Assembly (NCBI RefSeq): GCF_016862975.1
Contig: NZ_BONZ01000021.1
Coordinates: 62,001-126,000 of the forward strand
Length of the DNA: 64,000 bases
Source: Rugosimonospora africana
Lineage (GTDB): Bacteria > Actinomycetota > Actinomycetes > Mycobacteriales > Micromonosporaceae
Direction: 5' to 3'
Shown here: positions 8,122 to 16,700 of the stretch, one piece after another
Numbering within the stretch: position 1 is the first letter of the stretch
Layout of the letters: every line of letters begins with the position of its first letter
Made by a program: the position numbers and the translations under genes
The notes under the pieces: model-generated
Database searches by the model: none
What the model saw: only the letters and a program-made list of their open reading frames with translations
Told to the model about the DNA's origin: nothing

Positions 8122-9402
8122 GGGGTAGGCGTGGGGCGCCACTACTCGACGTTCTACGTCGTGTTCGCGATCGGGCTCACGGCCGTACTGATCTCCCTAC
8201 TGGTGGAGGGCCACCGTCACCGCGGGCGGCTCGCGCGCGTCCCCGTCCGGATCGTGATCAACGGTATCCGCGGCAAATCGTCAATCACCCGCCTCGTCGC
8301 CGGCTCCCTGCGCGGCCAACTGCCCACGGTCGCGAAGACCACGGGTACCGCGGCGCGCTTCATCTTCGCCGACGGCCACGAGGTGCCGTTCGAGCGGCGC
8401 TTCGGTCTGGCCAACATCATCGAGCAGGTCGACGTCGTCGCCGACGCGGCGAAGGCCGGCGCGCGGGCGCTGGTCATCGAGTGCATGGCGGTCAACCCGG
8501 ACCTGCAACAGCTCAACCAGGAGAAGCTGATCCAGGCCACGATCGTGGTGATCTCCAACGTGCGGGAGGACCACCTCGACGTGATGGGCCCGACCCTCGA
8601 CGACGTCGCCCGGTCGCTGTGCCGCTCGATGCCGGCCGGTGGAGTCTGTGTCACCGCCGAGCGGGACCGGCTGCACATCCTGCGCGCCGAGGCGGACCGG
8701 CGGAACTGCTCACTGGTCGTCGCCGATCCGGAGTCCGTCTCCGACCGGGAGATGGCCGGATTCGGATGGGTGACCTTCAAAGAGAACGTCGCCGTCGCGC
8801 TCGCCGTCGCGGATCTGATGGGGGTACCCCGGGCCGACGCGCTGGCCGGCATGTACCGGGCCGATCCCGACCCGGGAGTCCTGCGGGTGGACCGCTGCGA
8901 GCACGCCGGCCACTCGTTCCTCGCCGCGAACCTGTTCGCCGCCAACGATCCCGAGTCGACGCTGATGAACCTCGAACTGCTGCAGAACACCGGGCAGCTG
9001 CCCGGCTCGCTGTCGATGGTCATCAACTGCCGGCCGGACCGCATCGAGCGCAACGGCCAGATGGGCCACATCGTCGCCAAGATCGGTCCGGAACGGGTGT
9101 ACCTGATCGGCACGCCGACCCGTTCCGCGCTGCGCACGATTCCCAGCGAGCTGCGCCACCGGGTGGTGGACCTGGGCGGCGAGCACCGCAGCGGTACCCA
9201 GCTCCTGTCCGCGATCACCGCCCAGATGCCGCGCGACGACCACGGGCTGGTGATGGTCGGCAACATCCACGGCCGCGGCGAGCACCTGCTCGACGCCCTG
9301 ATCGGCGGGGCCACCCGGCCGGCGGTCGACGACCCCGCGCTCCTCCCTCGGGTACGCCTGGAGCCCGCCGTCGAGCCGCCGTCCCTGTCCGGAGCGAACT
9401 GA
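8119..9402 (+). CDS. pgsB: Poly-gamma-glutamate synthase subunit PgsB/CapB
   Basis: 427 residues, close to the usual ~390-465. One N-terminal membrane helix (residues ~10-30) is followed by a Mur-ligase-like ATPase domain with NGIRGKSSITR (~48-58) as P-loop, then KTTGTAARF and the conserved IECMAVNPDLQ and ISNVREDHLDVMG segments. The family makes an amide bond between the gamma-carboxyl of glutamate and the growing chain, using ATP. The start is uncertain: ATG 8119 has little Shine-Dalgarno sequence, and GTG 8131 is an alternative. pgsC follows one base after the stop. Confidence 0.93.
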   Translation: MGVGVGRHYSTFYVVFAIGLTAVLISLLVEGHRHRGRLARVPVRIVINGIRGKSSITRLVAGSLRGQLPTVAKTTGTAARFIFADGHEVPFERRFGLANIIEQVDVVADAAKAGARALVIECMAVNPDLQQLNQEKLIQATIVVISNVREDHLDVMGPTLDDVARSLCRSMPAGGVCVTAERDRLHILRAEADRRNCSLVVADPESVSDREMAGFGWVTFKENVAVALAVADLMGVPRADALAGMYRADPDPGVLRVDRCEHAGHSFLAANLFAANDPESTLMNLELLQNTGQLPGSLSMVINCRPDRIERNGQMGHIVAKIGPERVYLIGTPTRSALRTIPSELRHRVVDLGGEHRSGTQLLSAITAQMPRDDHGLVMVGNIHGRGEHLLDALIGGATRPAVDDPALLPRVRLEPAVEPPSLSGAN

Positions 9403-9403
9403 C

Positions 9404-9871
9404 ATGCCGACGCACGTCGACTTCGACAGCTCGACCGCGAGCCTGGTACTGGCGCTGGGCCTGTTGTTCTCCCTGGTCTGTTACGCGTTCACCAACCTGT
9501 CCCCGGGCGGGATGATCGTGCCGGGCTGGCTGGCGCTGACCCTCGTGGAGGGGGTGGACACCATCCTGATCACGGGCGTGGCCATGGTGGCCACGTTCGT
9601 CGTGGCCAAGCTGCTGCAGCGCTGGTCCATCCTGTACGGCAAGCGACTGTTCGCCATCGTCGTGCTCGTCGGCGTGTTCCTGGAGGCGACCGCGTTCCTG
9701 GCGCTGCACAACCGGCAGCCGCAGCTGTTCCCGCACGACACCCTCGGTTTCGTGGTGCCCGGCCTGGTCGCGTACCAGCTGGTGCGCCAGCCGAAGCTCC
9801 CGACCCTCGTCGCGACCAGCGTCATCACGCTGGCCTCCGCCGTCGTCGCGCTCGCCGTGGTGGCGCTGTGA
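9404..9871 (+). CDS. pgsC: Poly-gamma-glutamate synthase membrane subunit PgsC/CapC
   Basis: 155 residues, about the family's usual 150. Four to five hydrophobic helices cover most of it. Family landmarks are NLSPGGMIVPGWLAL near residues 30-45 and DTLGFVVPGLVAYQL near 110-125. It forms the membrane part of the synthase with PgsB. One base separates it from pgsB, and its stop overlaps the next GTG by four bases, so the operon is tightly coupled. Confidence 0.93.
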   Translation: MPTHVDFDSSTASLVLALGLLFSLVCYAFTNLSPGGMIVPGWLALTLVEGVDTILITGVAMVATFVVAKLLQRWSILYGKRLFAIVVLVGVFLEATAFLALHNRQPQLFPHDTLGFVVPGLVAYQLVRQPKLPTLVATSVITLASAVVALAVVAL

Positions 9872-10896
9872 GACCCCTGACCCGGCGCCAGATGCTGAGC
9901 TGGTGCGTGGCCGGCGCCGCGGCGGCCGGCAGCCTCGGCGCGGCGCCGGTCCTGGCCCCGCGGGTACTGGAGCGCATCGACCGGTCCGAGGTGAGCGCGC
10001 GAGCGAAGCCCCTGTTCGGCCGCTACCGGTACGTCCGGCTGTCGCACCCCGACCGCACGGCGGTGTACGACGAGCACAGCACGCCCGTCGCGACCCTGAC
10101 CGAGGGCGCCCGGACGGTCGTGTTCACCGGCCCGCGCCGCAGGTTCGCCGAGCCCGCCACGACCAGGGCGCACGTCGGATCGAACTCCTGGGTGCGCCTG
10201 GCACCCCGGCCGTGGCACTTCGGCGCGCAGGCGCAGACCTGGTTCACCGGCTGGTTCGCCGCCCATGACGGTTCGACCCGGCCGGACGCCATGGGCATCG
10301 CCATGCAGTACGTCACGGGTACGCCCAGGCTCGTCGACAGCGCCGGCGTCCCGTACGCCGGCGACGCCGGGTTCGGCCCGCTCATCGACGGCGTCCGCGA
10401 CCAGCGGTCGGACTTCTACGACTACCTCGGCATCCCGTGGACCTGGCCGGACGGCACCACCTCGGCACCCCGACCGAACCGGTACCGGGACGTGGACTGC
10501 TCCGGCTTCCTGCGCCTGGTCTGGGGGTACCGGATGGGACTGCCCATGCTCCCCGGCGCGGCCGGCAGGGACACCGCGGCACTGCCCCGCGAGGCCCGTC
10601 AGATCGCCGGCTGCGCCCTCGTGGTCCCCGTCTTCGACAGCGTGGACGCGCCGCCCTCGGCCAAGCAGCTCGGCCGGCTGCAACCGGGCGACCTGGTCTT
10701 CTTCGCCCTGCACAGCGACCCCCGGTACCTGTCCCACGCCGGCATGTTCCTCGGCGAGGACAACCAGGGACACCTGCGGTTCATCTCGTCCCGGTCGACG
10801 GTCAACGGACCGACCATGGGCGACGTCGGGGGAATCGCCCGGCTGGAGGGGCACGGCTACTACCCCAGAGCGGTACGCCGGGCGGTCCGGCTCTAG
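9868..10896 (+). CDS. Tat-exported NlpC/P60-family hydrolase of the pgs operon
   Basis: 342 residues. The start LTRRQMLSWCVAGAAAAGS has the twin-arginine motif and hydrophobic core of a Tat signal. A ~150-residue beta-rich region follows, then an NlpC/P60-like cysteine peptidase domain. Catalytic Cys211 is in DVDCSGFLRLVWGYR and His290 in PRYLSHAGMFLG, with QPGDLVFF between them. NlpC/P60 enzymes cut gamma-D-glutamyl bonds in peptidoglycan or poly-gamma-glutamate; Bacillus PgdS, encoded beside pgsBCA, is the latter (established knowledge). Position and GTGA overlap with pgsC suggest release or trimming of the polymer here. Its 3' end overlaps the convergent gene by four bases. Confidence 0.85.
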   Translation: MRPLTRRQMLSWCVAGAAAAGSLGAAPVLAPRVLERIDRSEVSARAKPLFGRYRYVRLSHPDRTAVYDEHSTPVATLTEGARTVVFTGPRRRFAEPATTRAHVGSNSWVRLAPRPWHFGAQAQTWFTGWFAAHDGSTRPDAMGIAMQYVTGTPRLVDSAGVPYAGDAGFGPLIDGVRDQRSDFYDYLGIPWTWPDGTTSAPRPNRYRDVDCSGFLRLVWGYRMGLPMLPGAAGRDTAALPREARQIAGCALVVPVFDSVDAPPSAKQLGRLQPGDLVFFALHSDPRYLSHAGMFLGEDNQGHLRFISSRSTVNGPTMGDVGGIARLEGHGYYPRAVRRAVRL

Positions 10897-11789
10897 GCCA
10901 GACCGGGGTCCCCGCCCCTGCCCGTGCCGCCCGTCCCGCCGGTCTCGTCCGCCTCGCCGGTCTGGTGCTCGCCGAACCCGTGGGCGTCCTCGATGACGTG
11001 GTCCATGAAGGCGAGCGTGTCGCGCCGCCGCCGGAGCGGGTCGCGGTAGCCGCGCGGATCCGTGCCACCGCGGCGGATGCGCAGCGCCTCCGCGACGATC
11101 GGGTGCCACCGCACGTCGAACCGGTCGCGGGCATAGTCTCCGGCGGCAGCCTTGGAAATGATCGCCCCTGTCACCAGCGTGTGGTGCAGCCGGCTCACCC
11201 CGAGGACGGCCCACACCGGACCGAACGAACTCAGGCAGGCCAGGCCGGTGGGCGACGGCAGCCTGCCGGCGCGTGCCCGCCAGGACCGCCAGTAGGTGTC
11301 GAGGTTGCCGAGGGTCCACGCGCGCAGCCCGGCGTCGTCGGCGTGGACGGGGAACTCGCCCGGCAGCGGGCCGCGGAACGCCGTGCCGTAGCGGGTCAGC
11401 GTGTGCCAGGTGACCGGGTGCCGCTCGTCGCGGGACGAGGCCGCGAGGCGATCCCGATGCCGGTACGGGCCTGGTGCCGCGCTCAGCGGGTCACCGGCGA
11501 GTTCGTCCCAGGTGACGTACGGGCCGTCGAAGAACGGGCGGCGGTACCGGGCGGAGACCCGGTCGTGCGCCCGGCGCACGGCCGCGATCTGCTCGTCCGT
11601 GGGCTTGGCGGCGGTGACCGCGACGAAGTCGATGTCGCTGGCGCCGGGGCGGAAGTCGCCGAGCGCCACGGAACCGGTCAGGTACAGCCCCTCGACGAGA
11701 CCGGGCGCCTCCTCGTCGACTGCGCTCAGGTACGCGCCGACGATATCGCGGGCCATCTCCGGGACGGGCCGGTCTCCTCCGTCGCACAT
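10893..11789 (-). CDS. Nucleotidyltransferase-fold protein (aminoglycoside adenylyltransferase-like)
   Basis: 298 residues. The N-terminal half has the pol-beta-type motif GLYLTGSVALGDFRPGASDI followed by DF. This gives the Gly39-Ser40 and the two aspartates Asp52 and Asp54 that bind metal. The C-terminal half is helical and resembles the AadA/DUF4111-type domain (LACLSSFGPVWAVLGVSRLH). Members transfer a nucleotide to a small hydroxylated molecule such as streptomycin, but many have unknown substrates, so a resistance role is not shown. The Nudix gene lies 57 bp upstream on the same strand. Confidence 0.8.
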   Translation of the reverse strand: MCDGGDRPVPEMARDIVGAYLSAVDEEAPGLVEGLYLTGSVALGDFRPGASDIDFVAVTAAKPTDEQIAAVRRAHDRVSARYRRPFFDGPYVTWDELAGDPLSAAPGPYRHRDRLAASSRDERHPVTWHTLTRYGTAFRGPLPGEFPVHADDAGLRAWTLGNLDTYWRSWRARAGRLPSPTGLACLSSFGPVWAVLGVSRLHHTLVTGAIISKAAAGDYARDRFDVRWHPIVAEALRIRRGGTDPRGYRDPLRRRRDTLAFMDHVIEDAHGFGEHQTGEADETGGTGGTGRGGDPGLA

Positions 11790-11846
11790 GCCCGCCGACC
11801 CTACCGGCTCCGCCGGTACCCGGGCCGAAGCGCCGGACCGGGCGGG

Positions 11847-12245
11847 TCAGCGCAGGCCGGCCGTCTCGCGCAGGTGGTCGAAGATGACCTGGTCGACCGG
11901 TGACACGCGGCCACGGTCGGCGTACGAGAGCCAGGCCAGTTCCTCGATCTCGCTGTCCGGCCGCAGTACGCCGTCGTAGTCGGCGGTGTAGCAGGTCATC
12001 CGCACCACCGTCCCGTCCGGGTGCCCGTGCGCCTGGGCCTCGAAGGTCCCGAGGTACCGGGCGGTACCGGTGGCGATCGTGACACTCAGCTCCTCGCGGA
12101 CCTCACGAACCAGCGTGTCGATGTCGTCCTCACCGGGTTCCCGCTTGCCGCCGGGCAGGTAGTAGACGTCCTTGCCCCGGGAACGGGAGCTGAGGATCGC
12201 GCCGTCCTCCAGGCGAATCCAGGCGACCTTGTCGATGACTCTCAC
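11847..12245 (-). CDS. Nudix hydrolase
   Basis: 132 residues from GTG 12245, chosen because AGGAG lies eight bases before it; an ATG at 12284 would add 13 residues without a ribosome site. The Nudix box is complete: GGKREPGEDDIDTLVREVRE then EL (Gx5Ex7REUxEE, last glutamates present). It would hydrolyse a nucleoside-diphosphate-linked compound using Mg2+. The C-terminus (IEELAWLSYAD ... VIFDHL) resembles the MutT/8-oxo-dGTPase-like group, but substrate cannot be assigned. Confidence 0.88.
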   Translation of the reverse strand: MRVIDKVAWIRLEDGAILSSRSRGKDVYYLPGGKREPGEDDIDTLVREVREELSVTIATGTARYLGTFEAQAHGHPDGTVVRMTCYTADYDGVLRPDSEIEELAWLSYADRGRVSPVDQVIFDHLRETAGLR

Positions 12246-12486
12246 TCGTGATCTCCTCGCGGCCGGTCCGCACGGCGACCGCACGGCGATCCTGTCGGAT
12301 GGACGTCCACGACCGTATCGGTTCGACGGACATCAGCGGATCGGCGGCCTGTCAGGTGTCCCAGAAGGGATCTACTCTGGCTAGTGCCGGAAGCCGGGAC
12401 CGCCCAACGACCACCGCAGTCGGTAGGCTTTCGTGAGCGCATCGTGAACGGCCGGGAGCAGACGAACCGATGGGGGTACCGATCGG

Positions 12487-13722
12487 ATGACCGAAGCGCC
12501 CCCGCGCGTGCGGGCCGTGGCCCAAGTGACCACCGTCGAGCCGGTCCGCGACGACGCCGAACCCCAGCTCAAGCGCCGCCCCGGCTACCTGGGTGCCGTG
12601 CACGTGGTGCAACTGCTGCTGGTGGAAGCGGTCCTGTTCGGCGTGCTCGGGGCGCTGACCCACAACTACCTGGCCGCCGGCATCACCGCGGGCGCCGGGG
12701 CCCTGCTCATCCTGGCCGCCACGCTGCGCCGGGGCGGGCGCTGGTGGTTCGAGCAGCAGACGGTGGCCCGGCAGTACCGGCGCCGTCGCGGCCACCCGGA
12801 CGTCGGGGAGAAGGATCCCCGGCTCGCCGCGCTGCACTGGCTCACACCGGGGCTCACCGTTTCGGAGGTCGAGTCGGAAACCGGCGCGCGGACCGGGATC
12901 GCCTGCGACGCGGCCGGCTGGTATGGGGCGATCGCGATCGGCGAGGCGGACAGCATGCACGGGGACGGCGGGTCCGGCGTACCGCTCGACGTGCTGGCCC
13001 GATCCCTCGACGACGCCGAGCAGCCGGGCGCCGTGGTCCAGGTCGTCACGCAGTCGGTACCGGCGCCGAGCCTCGACATGGACAGCCGGCACCTCGCCGC
13101 CCACTCGTACCAGGAGTTGCAGGCCCTCGCCGGCCCGGTACCGGCAGACCGCACCACCTGGGTCGCGGTACGCCTTGAGGCGCGGTCCCGTGCCGAGGCC
13201 GGTGTGGCCGGCGGGTACGACGCGGAACACGCGCCCACCCTGGTCGCGAACCTCGTCCGCAAGGTGAGCCGGTCGCTGCGCGAGTCCCGGCTGCCGCACC
13301 AGGTCCTGTCCGCCGACGAGCTGATCGACGCGCTGAGCCGCGCCTGTGACCTCGACTCGGACGCCGGCGGCGCGGCCCAGGCGCCCCGCGAGGAGTGGAC
13401 CGCCTGGCATTCCGGGCGGGCCGCCCACGCGTCGTTCTGGCTCCGCGACTGGCCACGGGTCGACGATGCCGCGACGTTGTTCGGTGGGCTGTCCGCCACC
13501 CCGTCCGCGTCGACGACCGTCTCCCTCGCGTTGACCCGTGACCACGGCGACCTCGCGATGCGCTGCCTGATCAGGGTGGCCGCGCCGGGCGACGGGTTGG
13601 CGCACCTGTGCGAGACGCTCGACCAGCGGGCGCGGGCGGTGAACGCGGAGCTGTTCCGGCTCGACGGCGAGCAGGGACCGGCGGTATACGCGTCCGCTCC
13701 CACCGGAGGAGGTGCCGCGTGA
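12487..13722 (+). CDS. eccE: Type VII secretion protein EccE
   Basis: 411 residues. After a ~33-residue cytoplasmic tail there are two adjacent membrane helices (~38-80), then a soluble domain to the end with EccE-like features: EVESETGARTGIACDAAGWY near 120-140, AHSYQELQAL and TWVAVRLEAR. EccE sits at the rim of the ESX membrane complex with EccB, EccC and EccD. It is 20-30 kb from the other ecc genes, so the cluster order differs from mycobacterial ESX loci. The downstream gene starts inside its stop codon. The 241-bp upstream gap, shared divergently with the Nudix gene, has no clear promoter. Confidence 0.85.
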   Translation: MTEAPPRVRAVAQVTTVEPVRDDAEPQLKRRPGYLGAVHVVQLLLVEAVLFGVLGALTHNYLAAGITAGAGALLILAATLRRGGRWWFEQQTVARQYRRRRGHPDVGEKDPRLAALHWLTPGLTVSEVESETGARTGIACDAAGWYGAIAIGEADSMHGDGGSGVPLDVLARSLDDAEQPGAVVQVVTQSVPAPSLDMDSRHLAAHSYQELQALAGPVPADRTTWVAVRLEARSRAEAGVAGGYDAEHAPTLVANLVRKVSRSLRESRLPHQVLSADELIDALSRACDLDSDAGGAAQAPREEWTAWHSGRAAHASFWLRDWPRVDDAATLFGGLSATPSASTTVSLALTRDHGDLAMRCLIRVAAPGDGLAHLCETLDQRARAVNAELFRLDGEQGPAVYASAPTGGGAA

Positions 13723-15218
13723 GCGACCCGCAGCCCCCGTCCCACGACCCGGACGAGCGACCGCGGCCTTCCGGCCAGCAGCCCAACCCACCACAGCAGA
13801 ACCCGCCCCAGCACCCGCCCCAGCAGCCCGGCCAGCCGCAGGCGCCGCAGCCCTCGCAGCCGTCGCCCTCGCAGCCGCAGCCCTCGCAGCCGCAGCAGCC
13901 TGCGGGGCCGAGCCCGTGGCAGCCGCGGATACCGGTCCAGCGGGCGCCCGGCCAGCCCGCCGCCACGCAGCCGCCCCCCGCCGCGCAGACTCCGCCGGCC
14001 GCCCAGACTCCGCCCGCCGCCCAGACTCCGCCCGCCGCCCAGACTCCGCCCGCCACGCAGACTCCGCCCGCCACGCAGACTCCGCCGGCCGCCCAGACTC
14101 CGCCGGCCGCCCAGACTCCGCCGGCCGCCGCGAAGCCGCGACCACCCGCCGCGCAGGCTCCGCCCGCCGCGCAGACTCCCCCGGCGGTCGCGCGGCCGCA
14201 ATCGTCCGCCGCGCAGCCGTTCGTCGCACAGCCATCCGTCGCGCAGCCCACCGCCGGGCAGCAATCCGTCGCCCAGCCGTCCGTCGCACAGCCCACCGCC
14301 GCGCAATCGCCTCAGGCCGCCACACCGCCGGCCACGACCTACACCGTGCCGGCCATCGTCGCGCCCTGGCAGACCTCCGTGACCGCCGAGGCGACGGCGG
14401 CCGGCGCAGCCGCCGCCGCGGCCGGGGCCGCGCAAGCTCCGGCGTTCCCGGCCGCCATCGCACCGGACGACGGACCGCCCCGCGGTACCGTGCTGCAGAG
14501 CCAGCACGCGCTGCGCGACGCGCGGCGGCGGGCACTGTCCCACCGGCTCACCGCCCTGCACGCGGGCTGGCACCTGGTGACCACCGAGACGCTGCGCCGG
14601 ATGACCGGGACGTCGCCGGGCACCGGCCTGATCCTCGGCGTGGACCAGCAGCGCCAGCCGATTCTGGTACGGCTCTTCCGGCCGACGCCGACCAAGGTGA
14701 CCCTCGTCGGCGGGGTGTGGGCGCAGCGGCTGCTCGCGTTCCGCGCGCTCGCTCTCGGCGCCCGGGTCGTGCTGATCACCACCGACCCCGGTGCCTGGCA
14801 GGGCTTCGGCGAGCTGGCGACCGGCCGGTCCGACCGGGTCGCGCTGTGGAACAACCCCCGGCCGCCGGTCGTCCCGGCGACCGCGCAGCAGCCGGCGCTC
14901 ATCATCCACGACACCGGCGCGTACGGGGCCGCGCCGCTGCCCGAGCCCCGCCCGTGGCAGACGCAGCTCGTCGTCGTACGGCAGCTCGGCGCCGACAACG
15001 TACGCGCCCTCCAGGACTGCGACCTGGTCATCATGCAGCGCCTGGCCGCGCCCGAGGCGTCAGTCGCGGTACAGGCCATGGGCCTCACCGGCCAGAACAC
15101 CCAGCTGCTCCAGCTGATGGGCGAGGACATGCTCGCGCTGCTGGACGGGGACACCCGGTACGTGTGGCTCTCGCCGACCGGCATCGAGCGCCAGTACAAC
15201 GGCGCTCCCCGGCGCTGA
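13719..15218 (+). CDS. Pro/Gln/Ala-repeat protein coupled to EccE
   Basis: 499 residues from a GTG overlapping the eccE stop (GTGA), with GGAGGAGG nine bases before. Residues 1-~230 are disordered and built of QPSQPSPSQPQ and QTPPAA units. The C-terminal ~250 residues form a compact domain (VLQSQHALRDARRRALSHRL, ILGVDQQRQPILVRLFRPTP, LVGGVWAQRLLAFRALALGA). It ends in LLDGDTRYVWLSPTGIERQY. The fold recalls an inactive P-loop or receiver-like beta/alpha domain (LVGG...RVVLITTDPGAWQGF), but no Walker A is present. It has no signal peptide or membrane helix, so it is probably a cytosolic partner of the secretion complex. I do not know a named family. Confidence 0.78.
   Translation: MSDPQPPSHDPDERPRPSGQQPNPPQQNPPQHPPQQPGQPQAPQPSQPSPSQPQPSQPQQPAGPSPWQPRIPVQRAPGQPAATQPPPAAQTPPAAQTPPAAQTPPAAQTPPATQTPPATQTPPAAQTPPAAQTPPAAAKPRPPAAQAPPAAQTPPAVARPQSSAAQPFVAQPSVAQPTAGQQSVAQPSVAQPTAAQSPQAATPPATTYTVPAIVAPWQTSVTAEATAAGAAAAAAGAAQAPAFPAAIAPDDGPPRGTVLQSQHALRDARRRALSHRLTALHAGWHLVTTETLRRMTGTSPGTGLILGVDQQRQPILVRLFRPTPTKVTLVGGVWAQRLLAFRALALGARVVLITTDPGAWQGFGELATGRSDRVALWNNPRPPVVPATAQQPALIIHDTGAYGAAPLPEPRPWQTQLVVVRQLGADNVRALQDCDLVIMQRLAAPEASVAVQAMGLTGQNTQLLQLMGEDMLALLDGDTRYVWLSPTGIERQYNGAPRR
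13975..14185. repeat. 18-bp coding repeats (QTPPAA)
   Basis: About ten near-identical 18-bp units of the form CAGACTCCGCCGGCCGCC inside the gene at 13719. They encode QTPPAA/QTPPAT. A weaker run of AQPSVAQPTA units follows to 14310. Confidence 0.85.
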
Positions 15219-15224
15219 CGCCGC

Positions 15225-16214
15225 TCAGCCCCGCCGGTCGCCGTCCTCGTCACGCAGGCCCGGGTTCCGCTCCCGCATCGTCTCCACGAACGCGTCGTAC
15301 ATCCGGTTCAGGGCGTCCCCGGGCAGCTCCATCCCGGCGTCCGTACCCGGATTCAGTCGCAGCCCGGCCCTCCAGTCGGGCCACGCCGCGACGGTCTCGA
15401 TGAAGGTCGGCTCTACCCACTCGCGCTCGCCCAGCTCCGCCTCCATCCGGGCCGCCGAGGTGAACGCCAGGATCACCGGCTCGCCGTCCAACCGCTCGGT
15501 GCGCCACCACGGGAACTCCGGGTCGGTCACGTCCCGGGAGACCGCGGACGCCTCCACGAACGGCCGGTCGCTGCGCACCGCGGTCCAGTAGTCGGCCGGC
15601 GGCTGGTCGCCGGGCCCGCTACCCGCCGCCGTCCAGGAGCCGGCGCCGGCCGATCCGGTCCACTCGGATTCCGGCTCCGGCTCGGCCTCCAACTCCGCGT
15701 CGGCCTCGGTCGGCAGCGGCAGTACCAGCCTGGCGCCGAGCAGCGCACCCAGGTAGGCGTCCCGGTCGTCCGCGGCCACGGCGGCGCGCAGCGCGGCGTC
15801 CAGCGGCTGGCACTCCGGCTCCCACTCCCGCAGGTCGGCCACCGCCTCCGGGGTGAAGAACGCCTGGATCGGCAGCCCGGGGTCGACGGCCAGGCCGCAC
15901 CCCAGCTCGGTAATCGCGCGGACCACGTCGAACACCGGGCTGCGCCGGACGACCATCGGCGGGCCGGGCGGCAGCGCCGCGATCGACGTGAACGCGAGCA
16001 CGTACGTGGTGCCGCGCGCGACGCTGGTGGCCCAGTTGGCCGGTTCCCGGCCGGCCGCCGCGGCACCCGTCACGGGCAGGACCAGCGCGGTGCCGCCCAA
16101 CGCGCGCAGGTATGCGGTCTGGTCCCGGTCGAGTGCCGCGGCCGCCATGGCGGTCTCCGCCTCGGTCGCCGGCTGCCAGTCGGCGCGCAGCACCGACGAC
16201 GGGTTCACGTCCAT
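15225..16214 (-). CDS. SseB-family protein with two SseB N-terminal domains
   Basis: 329 residues with an internal duplication. TAYLRALGGTALVLPVTG (residues ~33-50) and DAYLGALLGARLVLPLPTE (~150-168) begin two copies of the same SseB-type domain. Each continues into a ...LAFTS segment (TYVLAFTSIAALPPG; PVILAFTSAARME). An acidic linker (AELEAEPEPESEWTG) separates them. SseB proteins are small cytosolic proteins found near secretion and toxin genes in actinobacteria; the function is unknown. It overlaps the SUKH gene upstream by 10 bp and is last in a three-gene operon. Confidence 0.78.
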   Translation of the reverse strand: MDVNPSSVLRADWQPATEAETAMAAAALDRDQTAYLRALGGTALVLPVTGAAAAGREPANWATSVARGTTYVLAFTSIAALPPGPPMVVRRSPVFDVVRAITELGCGLAVDPGLPIQAFFTPEAVADLREWEPECQPLDAALRAAVAADDRDAYLGALLGARLVLPLPTEADAELEAEPEPESEWTGSAGAGSWTAAGSGPGDQPPADYWTAVRSDRPFVEASAVSRDVTDPEFPWWRTERLDGEPVILAFTSAARMEAELGEREWVEPTFIETVAAWPDWRAGLRLNPGTDAGMELPGDALNRMYDAFVETMRERNPGLRDEDGDRRG

Positions 16215-16693
16215 GTGCCGTCTTCCCGGACCCGCTCCGGCATCCGGCCCCGTACCAGCGTGGAAAGCGCCTCCCCGAGGTCATCGCCCAGGTGCCAGTC
16301 AGCGGTGTGGTCGAGCAGGAACACCCGCTCCTGCTCGTCGATGGCCAGCACCCCGGTGCCGCCGCCCTCCTCGCCGAGAGGGGTCAGCCGCGCGCCGACC
16401 AGCGCACCCAGCTCGGCGAGCGCCGCCACGCTGTGCAGGCCGCGCATCGGGTCCAGCACGAAGCTCGACCGGGCCACCTGCTCACCCGCGCCGTCCTGGC
16501 CCACCGCGAGGCCACCGAACTCGGCGAAGGCGGGCAGCGCGGCATCGACCACGGTGTGCTGGCGCCCGTCCGGTGCGGCGTGCGCGGCGAGTGCCAGGGC
16601 CCATGCGCGGGCGCGGGCCGGCTCGCTCCGGCCGGGCGTCCAACCGGCCTCGGCCAGGACCTGAGCCACGTCGGGCGGGAACCGATCGGTCAT
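16205..16693 (-). CDS. SUKH-3 family immunity-type protein
   Basis: 162 residues matching the SUKH-3 pattern: RFPPDVAQVLAEAGWTPGR at the N-terminus, ALPAFAEFGGL in the middle, VLAIDEQERVFLLDH toward the end. SUKH proteins neutralise nuclease and deaminase toxins in polymorphic toxin systems (Aravind family analysis, established). It lies 7 bp after a stand-alone YwqJ-type deaminase gene on the same strand, so it is a good candidate immunity protein for that deaminase or for the equivalent domain of the giant toxin. Confidence 0.8.
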   Translation of the reverse strand: MTDRFPPDVAQVLAEAGWTPGRSEPARARAWALALAAHAAPDGRQHTVVDAALPAFAEFGGLAVGQDGAGEQVARSSFVLDPMRGLHSVAALAELGALVGARLTPLGEEGGGTGVLAIDEQERVFLLDHTADWHLGDDLGEALSTLVRGRMPERVREDGTWT

Positions 16694-16700
16694 GGCCGGC

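Noticed and set aside
10893-11789. Definite aminoglycoside resistance gene
   Set aside because: The fold motif is clear, but many homologues act on unknown substrates; sequence alone does not show resistance.
12352-14535. Long minus-strand frame opposite eccE and its partner
   Set aside because: Almost pure Arg/Ala/Gly, produced by the QTPPAA repeats read backward; no domain, no ribosome site.
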